A stretch of 64,000 nucleotides of DNA from Rudaeicoccus suwonensis (GTDB lineage: Bacteria; Actinomycetota; Actinomycetes; Actinomycetales; Dermatophilaceae): positions 2,356,001-2,420,000 of the forward strand of contig NZ_VIVQ01000001.1 of NCBI RefSeq assembly GCF_007829035.1, given 5' to 3'. The position numbers and the translations under genes are program-made. The notes under the pieces were generated by a model that was given only the letters and a program-made list of their open reading frames with translations, was not told the origin of the DNA and did no database searches. Each line of letters opens with the position of its first letter. The stretch's first letter is position 1. Below, piece by piece: positions 48,647 through 58,767 of the stretch.

Positions 48647-48729
48647 GCATTCCTCCTGTGCCGTGGCACCCCCCGACGGCGTCGAATTCGGTGCGCGCCT
48701 ACTGTACGCATCCCGGCTGCTCGGGCGGT

Positions 48730-49704
48730 TCAGCCTCGGCGTGTCCGCCGACTGCGCGTGAGCACGTATGCCGTGGGCGTCACTCCGTTGTAGCGGATCA
48801 CGCGTTCGGCCACGATCTTCAGACCCCGCGCCCGAGCAGCGGAATCGGCAAAGACACGTTTGTCATCGGTCAGTAGCACGCAGCGGCCGTCGCTGATGAG
48901 CACCCGGTCGATCTCGCGCAGCACCGCGGGATACAGCGTGCGGTTGATCTCGTTGCTGCCGACGCGTTTGCCGAACGGTAGGTCGGTCACGACCCGATCC
49001 ACGCTCGCCGCCGGCAGATCCAGCGCGGTCGCGTCGCCCTGCAGCACCTTGACACGCCCGGACAGATTGAGCGCAGCGACGTTATCTGCAGCAATGGCAA
49101 CCGAATTCGCGTCGACGTCGACCGCCGTGGTGCTGCCGTCGCGAGTCAGACCGTCGATGACAGGCACAGTCCCGACACCCGCGCACGGGTCGAGCAGGTG
49201 ATCGCCGGTCCGCGCCTTGGCCAACCGGATCAGTCCCGCAGCGACCGGACCGGGAGTGGTCGCCGGAAGCCGTCGCAACGACCCGAATCGTGCCGCCCAC
49301 GACCACGGGCCGAGTTCGGCGCGGTGCCGTGCGACGTCGACGTTGACCATCCAGTCGGCGGGTTCGTTGCGCCAGCCGAGGCCGGCTTCGATCGCCTCGA
49401 TCAGCTGTTGCCGCGGCTGGTCCTCCCCCGGAAGATGCACCCGAAATCGCACACCACCCGCGACGTCGAGCACGGCGGACCAGTCGACGGCAGCCAGCGC
49501 GGCGACGGTGCCCAGTGCCGGGTCGAGAGCCACGGCGACGCGATCGATCATCGGCCCGAAGGTCGCGACCGGCGAAAACCCTTCCAGCGCAATGTCTCCC
49601 GGGCCCACCTGAGTCGAACGCAGATCGTGCTGCTCACGCAGATCTCCGCGGACGAGATCCTCGAAGCCCACAGCGCAGGTGACCAGCAGAGCGGGTTTCG
49701 GCAT
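48730..49704 (-). CDS. RNA (guanine-N2)-methyltransferase-like protein with THUMP-type N-terminus
   Basis: A 324-residue protein with an N-terminal RNA-binding region (residues 1-150) and a C-terminal methyltransferase with motif I LLDPCAGVGTVPV and catalytic motif DLPFGKRVGSN, as in the TrmN/RlmL group that methylates tRNA or rRNA guanine N2. The ATG at 49704 is preferred over a longer frame that reads into the pnp terminator. It is a stand-alone gene. Confidence 0.83.
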   Translation of the reverse strand: MPKPALLVTCAVGFEDLVRGDLREQHDLRSTQVGPGDIALEGFSPVATFGPMIDRVAVALDPALGTVAALAAVDWSAVLDVAGGVRFRVHLPGEDQPRQQLIEAIEAGLGWRNEPADWMVNVDVARHRAELGPWSWAARFGSLRRLPATTPGPVAAGLIRLAKARTGDHLLDPCAGVGTVPVIDGLTRDGSTTAVDVDANSVAIAADNVAALNLSGRVKVLQGDATALDLPAASVDRVVTDLPFGKRVGSNEINRTLYPAVLREIDRVLISDGRCVLLTDDKRVFADSAARARGLKIVAERVIRYNGVTPTAYVLTRSRRTRRG

Positions 49705-49760
49705 ACCGCTCAGGTTACGGGCCAGGTCGGGCCCAGCCACAATCTGCAGGCCGGAGGGGA

Positions 49761-49807
49761 AGCGAACGGCCCGGCCACCCACACGGGGTGACCGGGCCGT
49801 CTTCGCT
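49761..49807 (-). terminator. Intrinsic terminator of pnp
   Basis: ACGGCCCGGCCACCC and GGGGTGACCGGGCCGT (49767-49800) form a long GC-rich hairpin with an ACAC loop, located 16 nt after the pnp stop. Flanks AGCGA and TCGCT extend the pairing partly. Confidence 0.78.
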
Positions 49808-49822
49808 CAGCTGTGCCGTTTC

Positions 49823-52246
49823 TCAGGCCTCGTCGGACGCACCGGCCGAGTCGCCGGCGTGAGCGCCGTCGGCGCCCTCACCGTGACCACGACCACGGCC
49901 GCCACGACGCCGGTTGCGCGGACGACGCTCGCCGCGCTCCTGCCCGTCGTCACCGTCAGAGGAAGCACCATCGGTCGAAACCGCATCGGCAGCATCCGCC
50001 GCCGGAGCGTCGTGGCCGGCCGAATCCGCAGCGTCATCAGCGTCGTCCGCGCTAGCGGCTTCTTCGACGACAGCCAGCGACAGCTTGCCCCGCGGGTCGA
50101 TCTCCTTGAGCTCGACCTGGACCTTCTGGCCGATCTTCAGAACGTCCTCGACGGCGTCGATGCGCTTGCCGCCGACGAGCTTGCGCACCTCGGAGATGTG
50201 CAGCAGGCCGTCCTTGCCGGGCAGCAGCGACACGAACGCGCCGAAGGTTGTGGTCTTGACCACGGTGCCCAAGAAGCGCTCGCCGACCTCGGGCATCTGC
50301 GGGTTGGCGATCGCGTTGACCGCCGCGCGCGCCGCCTCGGCCGACGGACCGTCGGTTGCCCCGATGTAGACCGTGCCGTCGTCCTCGATCGACAGGTCGG
50401 CGCCGGTGTCCTCCTGGATCTGGTTGATCATCTTGCCCTTCGGGCCGATGACCTCACCGATCTTGTCGACCGGGATCTTGACCGCGATCACGCGCGGAGC
50501 GTACGGCGACATCTCGTCGGGAGCGTCGATCGCTTCGTTCATGACATCCAGGATGTGCAGACGCGCGTCGCGCGCCTGGGTCAGCGCACCGGCGAGCACG
50601 TCGGCGGGGATGCCGTCGAGCTTGGTGTCGAGCTGGATGGCGGTGACGAACTCGCGGGTACCAGCGACCTTGAAGTCCATGTCGCCGAAGGCATCCTCGG
50701 CGCCGAGGATGTCTGTCAGTGCTGCATATTCGGTCTTGCCGTCGACCTCGGCCGACACCAGACCCATGGCGATGCCCGCAACCGGCGCGCGCAGCGGCAC
50801 ACCGGCGTTGAGCAATGCCAGCGTCGAGGCGCACACCGAACCCATCGACGTCGAACCGTTGGAGCCGAGAGCTTCGGACACCTGACGGATGGCGTAGGGG
50901 AACTCCTCGCGCGTCGGCAGCACCGGCATCAGCGCACGCTCCGCGAGAGCACCGTGGCCGATCTCGCGGCGCTTGGGCGAGCCCACCCGGCCGGTCTCAC
51001 CGGTGGAGTAGGGCGGGAAGTTGTAGTTGTGCATGTAACGCTTGCGGGTCACCGGCGAGAGGGTGTCCAGCTGCTGCTCCATGCGCAACATGTTCAGCGT
51101 GGTGACACCCATGATCTGGGTCTCGCCGCGCTCGAAGATCGCCGAGCCGTGCACGCGCGGCAGCACCTCGACCTCGGCCGAGAGGGCACGGATGTCCTTG
51201 GGGCCACGGCCGTCGATGCGGACCTTGTCACGCAGGATCCGCTCGCGCACGACGTTCTTCTGCACGGACCGGTATGCCGCGGAGATCTCCTTGGCACGAC
51301 CCTCGAACGGCTTGCCGTCGCCGGCGAGTTCGTCCTTGAGCTCGTCCTTGTAGGCGTCCAGCTGCGACTCGCGGTCCTGCTTGTCGGCGATGGACAGCAG
51401 GGTGCGCAGCTTGTCGGTGGCGGCCGCGGCGACTGCGGCATACGTGTCGTCCTGGTAGTCCAGGAACACCGGGAAGTCCTGCACCGGCTTGGCAGCCTTG
51501 GTGGCCAGCTGCGCCTGCGCCTCGCACAGCACGCGGATGAACTTCTTGGAGGCCTCAAGGCCCTCGGCGACGACCTCTTCGGTCGGGGCGCCCTTGCCCT
51601 GGTGCTTGACGAGGTCCCACGTGGACTCGGTGGACTCGGCCTCGACCATCATGATCGCGACGTCGTCACCGACGACGCGGCCGGCGACGACCATGTCGAA
51701 GACCGAGCGCTCGCTGTCGGAGAAGTTGGGGAAGGCGACCCATTCGCCGTCGATGAGCGACACCCGGGTCGCACCGATCGGGCCGGAGAACGGCAGACCC
51801 GAGATCTGCGTGGACGCCGAGGCGCCGTTGATGGCCAGCACGTCGTACTGGTGGTCGGGGTTGAGCGACAGGACCGTGATCACGACCTGCACCTCGTTGC
51901 GCAGGCCCTTGCGGAACGCCGGGCGCAGCGGGCGGTCGATGAGACGACAGGTCAGGATCGCATCGGTCGAGGGGCGACCCTCGCGGCGGAAGAAGCTGCC
52001 GGGGATCTTACCCGCGGCATACATGCGCTCTTCGACGTCGACGGTCAGCGGGAAGAAGTCGAACTGGTCTTTGGGCTGCTTGCCGGCCGCGGTGGTCGAC
52101 AGCAGGGTGGTCTCGTCATCCAGGTAGCAAAGGACTGCACCGCCGGCCTGCTTGGCCAGCCGTCCGGTCTCGAACCGGACCTTGCGAGTGCCGAAGCGGC
52201 CGTTGTCGATGACGGCTTCGGCGAATGTGATCTCTGGACCCTCCAT
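49823..52246 (-). CDS. pnp: Polyribonucleotide nucleotidyltransferase (PNPase)
   Basis: PNPase degrades RNA 3'-5' phosphorolytically and adds tails in the cytosol. The 807-residue protein has two RNase PH domains ([25 protein letters not shown], and [18 protein letters not shown]), a KH domain ([19 protein letters not shown]) and an S1 domain ([28 protein letters not shown]). A C-terminal Ala/Asp-rich tail ends in an Arg/Gly-rich stretch ([16 protein letters not shown]) typical of actinobacterial RNases. It follows rpsO, the widely conserved rpsO-pnp arrangement. Confidence 0.97.
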   Translation of the reverse strand: MEGPEITFAEAVIDNGRFGTRKVRFETGRLAKQAGGAVLCYLDDETTLLSTTAAGKQPKDQFDFFPLTVDVEERMYAAGKIPGSFFRREGRPSTDAILTCRLIDRPLRPAFRKGLRNEVQVVITVLSLNPDHQYDVLAINGASASTQISGLPFSGPIGATRVSLIDGEWVAFPNFSDSERSVFDMVVAGRVVGDDVAIMMVEAESTESTWDLVKHQGKGAPTEEVVAEGLEASKKFIRVLCEAQAQLATKAAKPVQDFPVFLDYQDDTYAAVAAAATDKLRTLLSIADKQDRESQLDAYKDELKDELAGDGKPFEGRAKEISAAYRSVQKNVVRERILRDKVRIDGRGPKDIRALSAEVEVLPRVHGSAIFERGETQIMGVTTLNMLRMEQQLDTLSPVTRKRYMHNYNFPPYSTGETGRVGSPKRREIGHGALAERALMPVLPTREEFPYAIRQVSEALGSNGSTSMGSVCASTLALLNAGVPLRAPVAGIAMGLVSAEVDGKTEYAALTDILGAEDAFGDMDFKVAGTREFVTAIQLDTKLDGIPADVLAGALTQARDARLHILDVMNEAIDAPDEMSPYAPRVIAVKIPVDKIGEVIGPKGKMINQIQEDTGADLSIEDDGTVYIGATDGPSAEAARAAVNAIANPQMPEVGERFLGTVVKTTTFGAFVSLLPGKDGLLHISEVRKLVGGKRIDAVEDVLKIGQKVQVELKEIDPRGKLSLAVVEEAASADDADDAADSAGHDAPAADAADAVSTDGASSDGDDGQERGERRPRNRRRGGRGRGHGEGADGAHAGDSAGASDEA

Positions 52247-52310
52247 TGGGCCCTCCTCTTCTCTTCTTCAAGGCCACGCATCGTCGTTGTGCGTGGGTGT
52301 TCAACGCATT

Positions 52311-52364
52311 CAGCTGTATGCCGCAGGGTGGTCGCATCCGTGCGACGGCTGCGGCATACAGCTG
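52311..52364 (-). promoter_or_regulatory. Nested hairpin in the pnp leader
   Basis: A perfect 16-bp inverted repeat (52311-52326 with 52349-52364) encloses a second stem GTCGCA-TCCG-TGCGAC (52331-52346). It lies 65 nt upstream of the pnp start, after the rpsO terminator. In other bacteria a pnp leader hairpin is the site of RNase III cleavage and PNPase autoregulation; a like role here is inference. Confidence 0.65.
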
Positions 52365-52375
52365 CTTACGCCGAA

Positions 52376-52402
52376 GAGGCGGCCACCGACGGTGGCCGCC
52401 TC
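52376..52402 (-). terminator. Intrinsic terminator of rpsO
   Basis: A perfect 12-bp stem GAGGCGGCCACC / GGTGGCCGCCTC with a GAC loop, 20 nt downstream of the rpsO stop on the minus strand. It would reduce read-through into pnp. Confidence 0.83.
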
Positions 52403-52422
52403 CAGGCGGAAGTTCTGGGTGA

Positions 52423-52692
52423 TCAGCGACGCAGACCCAGTCGCTTGATCAGCGAGCGGTAACGCTCGATGTCGACGCTCTCGAGGTAGCGCAGCATGCG
52501 CTTGCGCTGACCGACGAGCAGCAACAGGCCGCGACGGCTGTGGTGGTCGTGCGGGTGGCTGCGAGCGTGCTCGGTGAGGTCCTTGATGCGCTGCGTGAGC
52601 ATCGCGATCTGCACCTCGGGGGAACCGGTGTCGCCTTCTTTGGTGGCGTACTCGGTCATGATCTGCTGCTTGGTGGCGCTGTCCAAAGGCAT
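52423..52692 (-). CDS. rpsO: 30S ribosomal protein S15
   Basis: The 89-residue protein is S15, a primary 16S rRNA-binding protein of the small subunit platform. Conserved stretches are [26 protein letters not shown]-type region and [20 protein letters not shown]. The ATG at 52692 gives the standard length; a longer frame upstream is not supported. The 119-nt segment to the right (52693-52811) should hold its promoter. Confidence 0.97.
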   Translation of the reverse strand: MPLDSATKQQIMTEYATKEGDTGSPEVQIAMLTQRIKDLTEHARSHPHDHHSRRGLLLLVGQRKRMLRYLESVDIERYRSLIKRLGLRR

Positions 52693-52811
52693 GAAGTGAC
52701 GACTCCCGTTTCTAGATCGTTGCGCGGTGCTCCTGGGCATGTCCACCAGGGCGCTGTGTATCCGCGGCCGGTTCACGGCTGTTCAAGGCTAGCAGCGCGC
52801 GGCCCTCCGCC

Positions 52812-55706
52812 CTAATCGCCGCGAACCCCAGTGGTGGGAGCGACCTGCTGACGGCGGATGAGGCGCTGGAACAGTCCGTCCTCCTCCGCCAACTTCGCAT
52901 ACGACCCCTGCTGCACCACGCGCCCCTGGTCGAGCACGATGATGCGGTCGGCCTGCCGGATCGTCGACAGCCGGTGGGCGACGACCACTCTCGTGGCGTC
53001 CATCCGCTCGATGGCGTGCATCACCCGCGCCTGCGTCTGATTGTCCAGCGCGGAGGTCGCCTCGTCCAAGAACACGATGCGCGGCGAACCGGCGATCGCT
53101 CGCGCAAGAATCAGCAGCTGCTGCTGTCCCCCGGACAGCACCCCGGAATATTCGTTGACCAGCGTGTCCAGGCCCATCGGCAGGTCGTCGACGAGTTCGT
53201 GCAGGCCGACCGCACGCAGGGCGGCGTTCACCTGGTCGTCGCCCAGCGACCTCGAACCGGCGACGTTCTCGCGGATGCTGCCGCTGATCAGCCGGGTGGA
53301 CTGCAGGACGACCCCGCACTCCTGTCTCACCGACAGACCGTCCAGCGAGCGCAGGTCGTGGTTGTCGTAGAGGATCGCACCGGAGCTCGCCTCTTCCAGC
53401 CCGAGCAGCAGACTCAGCAGAGTGGACTTGCCAGAGCCGGACGGCCCGATGATCGCCACCATCTCCCCGGCCTCCACCTCGAAGGACACATCGCGCACGA
53501 TGTCGAGCTCACCGATGCGGTAACTCACCTGGGCCAGCTCGATGCGGCCGCTGGGGCCTCCCGAAATGGTGGACCGGCCGGCGACCAATTCACTCGAACC
53601 GGCGATGTCGAGCAACCCGCTGCGTGTGGTGAGGGCGTCGACCAGCGCGGTCGAGCACTCGGCGAGCAGCCGTATGCCGATCGCCAGGACGGCGAGGGTG
53701 GCTCCGAAGCTGGGGACAGCGGTCACCGAACGCAGCGGCGCCGAGGACGTCGACAGCCACGGCATACTCGCCAGCACCAGCGCACAGACCAGCCCGCCGA
53801 CCATCGCCTCCTGGCGTAGCCGTTGACGCAGCCGTTCCCGATGCGCGACCTGAGCGGTGGAGAACTGGCTCAGCCACCGCAGTGCCGCGCGGCGCTCCGC
53901 ATGGGCGAGCCGGATCTTCGCGATGCCGGTGAGCAGGGACGCCGTCAGCGCCTCCAGTGCGGCGCGGGCATGTCGATCGGTATGACGAGCACGGTGCATC
54001 GTGCGCAGGCTCACTGTGAACAAGAGGGCGAACAACACGACCACCGCAAGGATCCAGCCGATGCTGTCGCCGGTGAGCACGGCCAGGGTGACCAGTGCGA
54101 TCCCGGTCATCGCGCCGCCGAGGGTGCCGGTGAACCAGATGCGCAGCCACTGGCCCTGGGCGGAGCTGAGGTCGGTCATGACCGCCAGCACCTCGGCGGC
54201 CGGCACCTTACGCAGGTAGCTCATCGGCTGGGTCAGCACCTGCTGCAAGAGACCACCCTGCAGGCGCATGGTGGACCGCACCTCGACTCGCACCATCACG
54301 CGAGCGGCGAAGATCCCCAGTGCCGCGATGCCGATGGCATAGGCGCCGAGCGCGGCGGACAGGATCGCCGTGGTCGTGACATCCAACGGGGTCGCTCCCT
54401 CGCCCTGCAGGAAGTCCAGTGCGAACGCAGGTATCAACGTGAATAGCCCGATGAGGCAGAACAGCAACAACGCGACGACCACTTCGCGCGCGCTGCGGAA
54501 CAGCGCGAAGCGCACGAGCGTGCGCAGTCGCGAGGTGACGGGAGCTGCGGCATACAGTTGGTAGGCGCGCGCCAACTGCCGGTCGGAGTCTTGGTCGACA
54601 GGCCGGGAACGCCCGGTGCGCAGGTCGCGGATCTGGTAGCCACGCCGGCGACGGATCAGCGGCAGCCACTCCCCTTCCGGCTCCTTACCGACGCCCAGCA
54701 GCGGACCGGCGTCGCCGTCATACCAGTGGGAGCCGAGGGACACCCGACGCACGCCGAAGCCGGAATACCGCGCGCAGACACCGAGCGGGTCGTCGGCGCC
54801 CTCGATCATGCTCAGCGGGGCCGGGTCGAAGGCCACCCCCGAGACCTTCGCGACGTGCTCGACCGCCACGAGAAAGGGCGAGCTGACATAGGAGTTGCTG
54901 CGGCTACCGGTCCGCCCGAGGAGCACATCATGTGCATCGCCCTCGACGGCGGCCACAAATCCGGCTTCGTACTCCCGCAGGGCCGCCCGGCGCGAGAGTT
55001 CGCTCTCGGTCGCGAGCCGGGAACGCTCGCCGATCCACCGGTAGCACATGGCAAGCATCTGCTCGAATCCCTGCCACCCCGAGGCCGAACCCAGTGCCTC
55101 CTGCCCGGACACCACGCGTGCGGTCACCGTCGTGCTGGTGACGACCGGCACATGCGGCGCGCACGGTATGACGCCGCCGCAATCCTCGCCCCACAACTGC
55201 ACGTCGTGCTCGAAGGACAACCACAACCCGCGCTGACCTGCCGCGAACGGCTGATCGGCGGCGATGTCGACGCTCGCGCCGACTGAGGTGTCCGTGGGAG
55301 TGGACTGCGGCGGGTGCGGATATGTCGCAGCCATCAACCGGGTGATCCACCGCTCGATGAGGATCGCGACGGCAGCGGTGTTGCCGGCCAGCGCACCCTC
55401 GCGCATCTCACCCAGGTCGACGTCTGCGACGGTGGCATCCGGCGAACCGACAACGACCAGTTCGTGGGTGGGGTCGGCGATGGCGTCGGTGCCGACGACC
55501 AGACTGCCCTGACCGCAGGTCACCAACGGCGTCATCCGGCCGTGCGAGCCGTCGTCCATGCGCTCCACGGAGAACACCTGCACCGAACCGGTGAGAACCA
55601 GGTGTCCGTGTCGCGGCGACCCGAGCGACACCCGGTCGGCCGCGGACAGCACCCGCCGCCCGGTCGCGTGGCGCTGGTCGTCGGTGGGGGTCTCACTCCT
55701 CGTCAT
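52812..55706 (-). CDS. NHLM-type peptide exporter, peptidase-less ABC transporter subunit
   Basis: A 964-residue half-size ABC exporter with an unusually long N-terminal region of about 400 residues, as in the second transporter of NHLM (nitrile-hydratase-leader microcin) export systems. The membrane domain spans about residues 415-700. The ATPase has Walker A GPSGSGKST, signature LSGGQQQLLILARA, Walker B IVFLDEATSALD and switch His (VVAHRLSTI), all intact. It is the last gene of a leftward operon and overlaps the peptidase-type transporter gene by 14 nt, its likely partner in a heterodimer. Confidence 0.88.
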   Translation of the reverse strand: MTRSETPTDDQRHATGRRVLSAADRVSLGSPRHGHLVLTGSVQVFSVERMDDGSHGRMTPLVTCGQGSLVVGTDAIADPTHELVVVGSPDATVADVDLGEMREGALAGNTAAVAILIERWITRLMAATYPHPPQSTPTDTSVGASVDIAADQPFAAGQRGLWLSFEHDVQLWGEDCGGVIPCAPHVPVVTSTTVTARVVSGQEALGSASGWQGFEQMLAMCYRWIGERSRLATESELSRRAALREYEAGFVAAVEGDAHDVLLGRTGSRSNSYVSSPFLVAVEHVAKVSGVAFDPAPLSMIEGADDPLGVCARYSGFGVRRVSLGSHWYDGDAGPLLGVGKEPEGEWLPLIRRRRGYQIRDLRTGRSRPVDQDSDRQLARAYQLYAAAPVTSRLRTLVRFALFRSAREVVVALLLFCLIGLFTLIPAFALDFLQGEGATPLDVTTTAILSAALGAYAIGIAALGIFAARVMVRVEVRSTMRLQGGLLQQVLTQPMSYLRKVPAAEVLAVMTDLSSAQGQWLRIWFTGTLGGAMTGIALVTLAVLTGDSIGWILAVVVLFALLFTVSLRTMHRARHTDRHARAALEALTASLLTGIAKIRLAHAERRAALRWLSQFSTAQVAHRERLRQRLRQEAMVGGLVCALVLASMPWLSTSSAPLRSVTAVPSFGATLAVLAIGIRLLAECSTALVDALTTRSGLLDIAGSSELVAGRSTISGGPSGRIELAQVSYRIGELDIVRDVSFEVEAGEMVAIIGPSGSGKSTLLSLLLGLEEASSGAILYDNHDLRSLDGLSVRQECGVVLQSTRLISGSIRENVAGSRSLGDDQVNAALRAVGLHELVDDLPMGLDTLVNEYSGVLSGGQQQLLILARAIAGSPRIVFLDEATSALDNQTQARVMHAIERMDATRVVVAHRLSTIRQADRIIVLDQGRVVQQGSYAKLAEEDGLFQRLIRRQQVAPTTGVRGD

Positions 55707-57933
55707 CGATCAACCCCCGGTAGACACCACCTGCTGCAACGAGCGAGTCGTGCGTGCCGGCCTCCACGACGCGCCCGTCTGCGAGCACCAGGATCGCGTC
55801 GGAGTCCCGGATGCTCGACAACCGGTGCGCCACCACGATCACCGTGCAACCACGCCGCTGCAGGTTGGCGTAGATCTGCTGCTCGATCAGCGTGTCCAGT
55901 TGGGAGGTGGCCTCGTCCAGCACCAGCACCGCCGGATCGGTCGCCAGGGCTCTGGCGAGTTCGAGGCGCTGGCGTTGACCACCACTCCACTCGGACGCGC
56001 CGTCATACATCGGGCGGTCGAATCCGCCTGCGCGACCGACGATCTCGCGGTGGATGACCGCGTCTCGCGCGGCCTTCGCCAACGTGACGTCGGTGAACGT
56101 CGGGTCCCACAGCGACAGGTTTTCGCGCACCGTGCCCTGCACGAAGACGGTGAACTGGTCGACATATCCCACGGATCCGGCCAGCATCGCCGGCGCCAGA
56201 TCGGCACGAGCCACTCCGTCGTACAACAGCTCGCCGTCGGTCGGGATGTAGAGACCTGCCAGCACCTTGGCAAGGGTGGACTTGCCTGACCCGGACGGTC
56301 CCACGATCGCCACGCGCTGGCCGGGCCGTACGACGAAGGACACATCCTCCAGCAGCAGATGTTGTCTGCCGAAGCCGAATGACACGTCCTTGACCTCGAC
56401 GTGACCGGACAACTGGACGATCCGCGATGCGGCCGACGGGCCGGCCGATGTCGCAGCCGCCTCCGCACTGACTGCGAGGTCGCCCTGTGCCAGCTCGTCG
56501 GTATGTGGATCGACCGGTGAACCGATCGGATACGTCATGACATCGCGACGCACCGCCAGGTCCGCACTCAGGCTGCTGAGGTCCTCCCACGAGGTCACCA
56601 CCCTGCTGATGCCGTGGACCCCGATCAAGGCCAGCAGCTCCAGTTCCAACAGGCAACCCGGCGTCACCTGTCCGGCCTGCAGCTGGCGGCCACCGAGGAT
56701 GCTCACCGCGCAGATCAAGACACCGGCCAAGGAGGGCGGGAAGGCACGATAGGCCAACTGTCGGCGCCGCACCGGCCAACTGAGGTTCGCGCTACGCGTG
56801 AGTGCTCCGGACCAGCGCTCGAAGGCCGCAGCCTCCTGCCCGTTGGCCTTGATCGTCCGCATCGAGAACAGTGCACTGGCGGCGACCGCCGACGTCCGCA
56901 GCATCGCACTGCTGTACCGGCTGTAATCCAGGACGGCCACCCGGTTCACCGCGCCCAGACCGATGCCGGCGGCGGCGATGATCGTGATCTCGGTCAGACC
57001 CACGAACGGCGCAATTGCAACCGACACCGACATCGCGGCCACGAGCATGGCGGCATCGACCACGACCGCGCAGGCGGTGATCGTGAACGCGACCGCCAAC
57101 GAGTCGTTCGCCTTCAATCGCACCGCCAGCACGCCGCTGTGGCGTTGCTGGAAGTAGGCGATGGGCAGCCGGAGCATCCGGGTCAGCATCTGACTGTTCA
57201 TCGAGAAGGCAAGCCGTTGCGCCGCAGTGAGCGCGACATTGTTACGGACCATGGTCGCGGCGGCATACACGACGAGCGCAGCGAACAGGAAGAACGAGGT
57301 GACGCCGGGTGACAGCCGTGGTTGACCACCCGCGACGAAAGCGTGGTCGACGTAGGCGCGGCACAGTGATGGGACCGCGATGACCGCGACAACCCCCAAC
57401 AACCCGGCGACCAGCGCCAGCGCGATCTGCCGGCGGTACCCGCCGGTGACGGCGATCGCTTCGCGGAGCAGGGACGGCCGTTCCCCGGAGCGCACGAAGT
57501 CTGCTCCGGGCCGCAGTTCGAGCGCGATGCCGGTGAAGGACAGGTCGAACTGCTCCCACGGTATGACGCGCCGCCCCACTGCGGGGTCGTTCACCACCGC
57601 GCCGCGCCGGGTACCGCCCTCAAGCACCATGAAGTGCTTGAACTCCCAGTAGATGATCAGCGGCATACCGAAGTCCGCCAGGTCGGCAACCTCAGCCCGC
57701 ACGCCACGGGCCGACATGCCGTACCGCCGCGCCGCCACGACGATCTCGGCCGCCGACGCACCGTCACGACCGACGTTGCACTCGGTGCGCGCCTCGTCCA
57801 GTGACACCCACTTGCGGTGGTGCGCCAACACCATCGCGAGGCAGGCCGCGCCGCACTCGACCGCCTCCATCTGCAGCACCGTCGGGACGGCCACGGGACG
57901 AGCGCCGAAGCTGACCGGACCGGACGTGCTCAC
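55693..57933 (-). CDS. NHLM-type peptidase-domain ABC transporter (C39 peptidase-TMD-NBD)
   Basis: A 746-residue bacteriocin-type exporter. The N-terminal C39 protease (residues 1-140) has the full catalytic set Cys27 (MEAVECGAACLAM), His100 (FKHFMVLEGG) and Asp116 (VVNDPA), and should cleave a leader peptide after a double-glycine-type site during export. Six membrane segments follow, then an ATPase with GPSGSGKST, SGGQRQRLELARAL, VLVLDEATSQLD and VVAHRLSSI. The GTG at 57933 overlaps the stop of the adaptor gene. Its presence implies that the cluster exports a ribosomally made leader peptide product. Confidence 0.92.
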   Translation of the reverse strand: MSTSGPVSFGARPVAVPTVLQMEAVECGAACLAMVLAHHRKWVSLDEARTECNVGRDGASAAEIVVAARRYGMSARGVRAEVADLADFGMPLIIYWEFKHFMVLEGGTRRGAVVNDPAVGRRVIPWEQFDLSFTGIALELRPGADFVRSGERPSLLREAIAVTGGYRRQIALALVAGLLGVVAVIAVPSLCRAYVDHAFVAGGQPRLSPGVTSFFLFAALVVYAAATMVRNNVALTAAQRLAFSMNSQMLTRMLRLPIAYFQQRHSGVLAVRLKANDSLAVAFTITACAVVVDAAMLVAAMSVSVAIAPFVGLTEITIIAAAGIGLGAVNRVAVLDYSRYSSAMLRTSAVAASALFSMRTIKANGQEAAAFERWSGALTRSANLSWPVRRRQLAYRAFPPSLAGVLICAVSILGGRQLQAGQVTPGCLLELELLALIGVHGISRVVTSWEDLSSLSADLAVRRDVMTYPIGSPVDPHTDELAQGDLAVSAEAAATSAGPSAASRIVQLSGHVEVKDVSFGFGRQHLLLEDVSFVVRPGQRVAIVGPSGSGKSTLAKVLAGLYIPTDGELLYDGVARADLAPAMLAGSVGYVDQFTVFVQGTVRENLSLWDPTFTDVTLAKAARDAVIHREIVGRAGGFDRPMYDGASEWSGGQRQRLELARALATDPAVLVLDEATSQLDTLIEQQIYANLQRRGCTVIVVAHRLSSIRDSDAILVLADGRVVEAGTHDSLVAAGGVYRGLIDDEE

Positions 57934-58745
57934 TGGCGCGCCCCCGTGAAGGCGTCGATCGGCCGGTAGCTGCCCAGGATGAACTTCACCGCCGCGGCGG
58001 CGCCGTCGGTCACATGCAGATCGCCGGGTCCGGATCCGCCGATCCAGTGCAGCGCGCCGGCCCCGGTCCCCTGGTCCAAGGTGACCTGGATGTCGATGAG
58101 CGGACCCAATGAGGCGACTTGCTCCGCGAGCCCCGGGCTGCCCAACTCCTCGGCGATCTGGCCCACCGACGGTGGTGCGGAGCCGATGGCACTGATCCGA
58201 CCACTGATCCGGCCGTACAACCCCGGGTCGTAGCCGGCCACCACAACCTGGGCCGGCAGCCCCACGCTGAGCTGGTCGGCGTTCTCGACCGACACAAACG
58301 CGTGCACGACCAGCCGGGAGAAACCCTGCGGCCGGATCGCCGCGATGGTGGTGCCGTCGGACACGAAGCCACCGGATGCCACGGTGACGTCGGCCACGGT
58401 CCCCGCGACCCCGGCCGAGACGGTGGTCGTGCTGCCTCCGGACCGCACCGTCGCCACCGGTTGTGTCGCCGAGACGGTCTGACCAGGCTGCACCAGCACG
58501 TCGACGGATCCGGCGGCGGGAGTCCAGGCGTCATACAGCCCTGGGGTGTGAGTCAGGTATGCCGCATCGACGTCCATGGTCGAGACCAGTCGCGCCTCGA
58601 CCGACCACACTGTGGAGCCGACCATGAACAGCACGATCGCGAGCAGCACAAGCCACCATCGCTTCGGGGCGATCTTCAACCGATCGGTCGTCGGATCGGG
58701 GATCTGCGATTGCAGCAGGGCCTTGGCCCTTACACCAGAGAGCAT
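57930..58745 (-). CDS. HlyD-like membrane fusion/adaptor protein of NHLM export system
   Basis: A 271-residue protein with one membrane anchor (residues about 30-50) and a large outer domain with a biotinyl-lipoyl-like hammerhead (VLVQPGQTVSATQPVATV ... GTVADVTVASGGFVSDGTTIAAI). This matches the short HlyD-type component of NHLM exporters. In a Gram-positive cell it would help the two ABC subunits to pass the product through the envelope. It overlaps the C39 transporter gene and follows the permease by 22 nt. Confidence 0.85.
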   Translation of the reverse strand: MLSGVRAKALLQSQIPDPTTDRLKIAPKRWWLVLLAIVLFMVGSTVWSVEARLVSTMDVDAAYLTHTPGLYDAWTPAAGSVDVLVQPGQTVSATQPVATVRSGGSTTTVSAGVAGTVADVTVASGGFVSDGTTIAAIRPQGFSRLVVHAFVSVENADQLSVGLPAQVVVAGYDPGLYGRISGRISAIGSAPPSVGQIAEELGSPGLAEQVASLGPLIDIQVTLDQGTGAGALHWIGGSGPGDLHVTDGAAAAVKFILGSYRPIDAFTGARQ

Positions 58746-58767
58746 CGCGAAGTCCGGCCGTGCGGGC

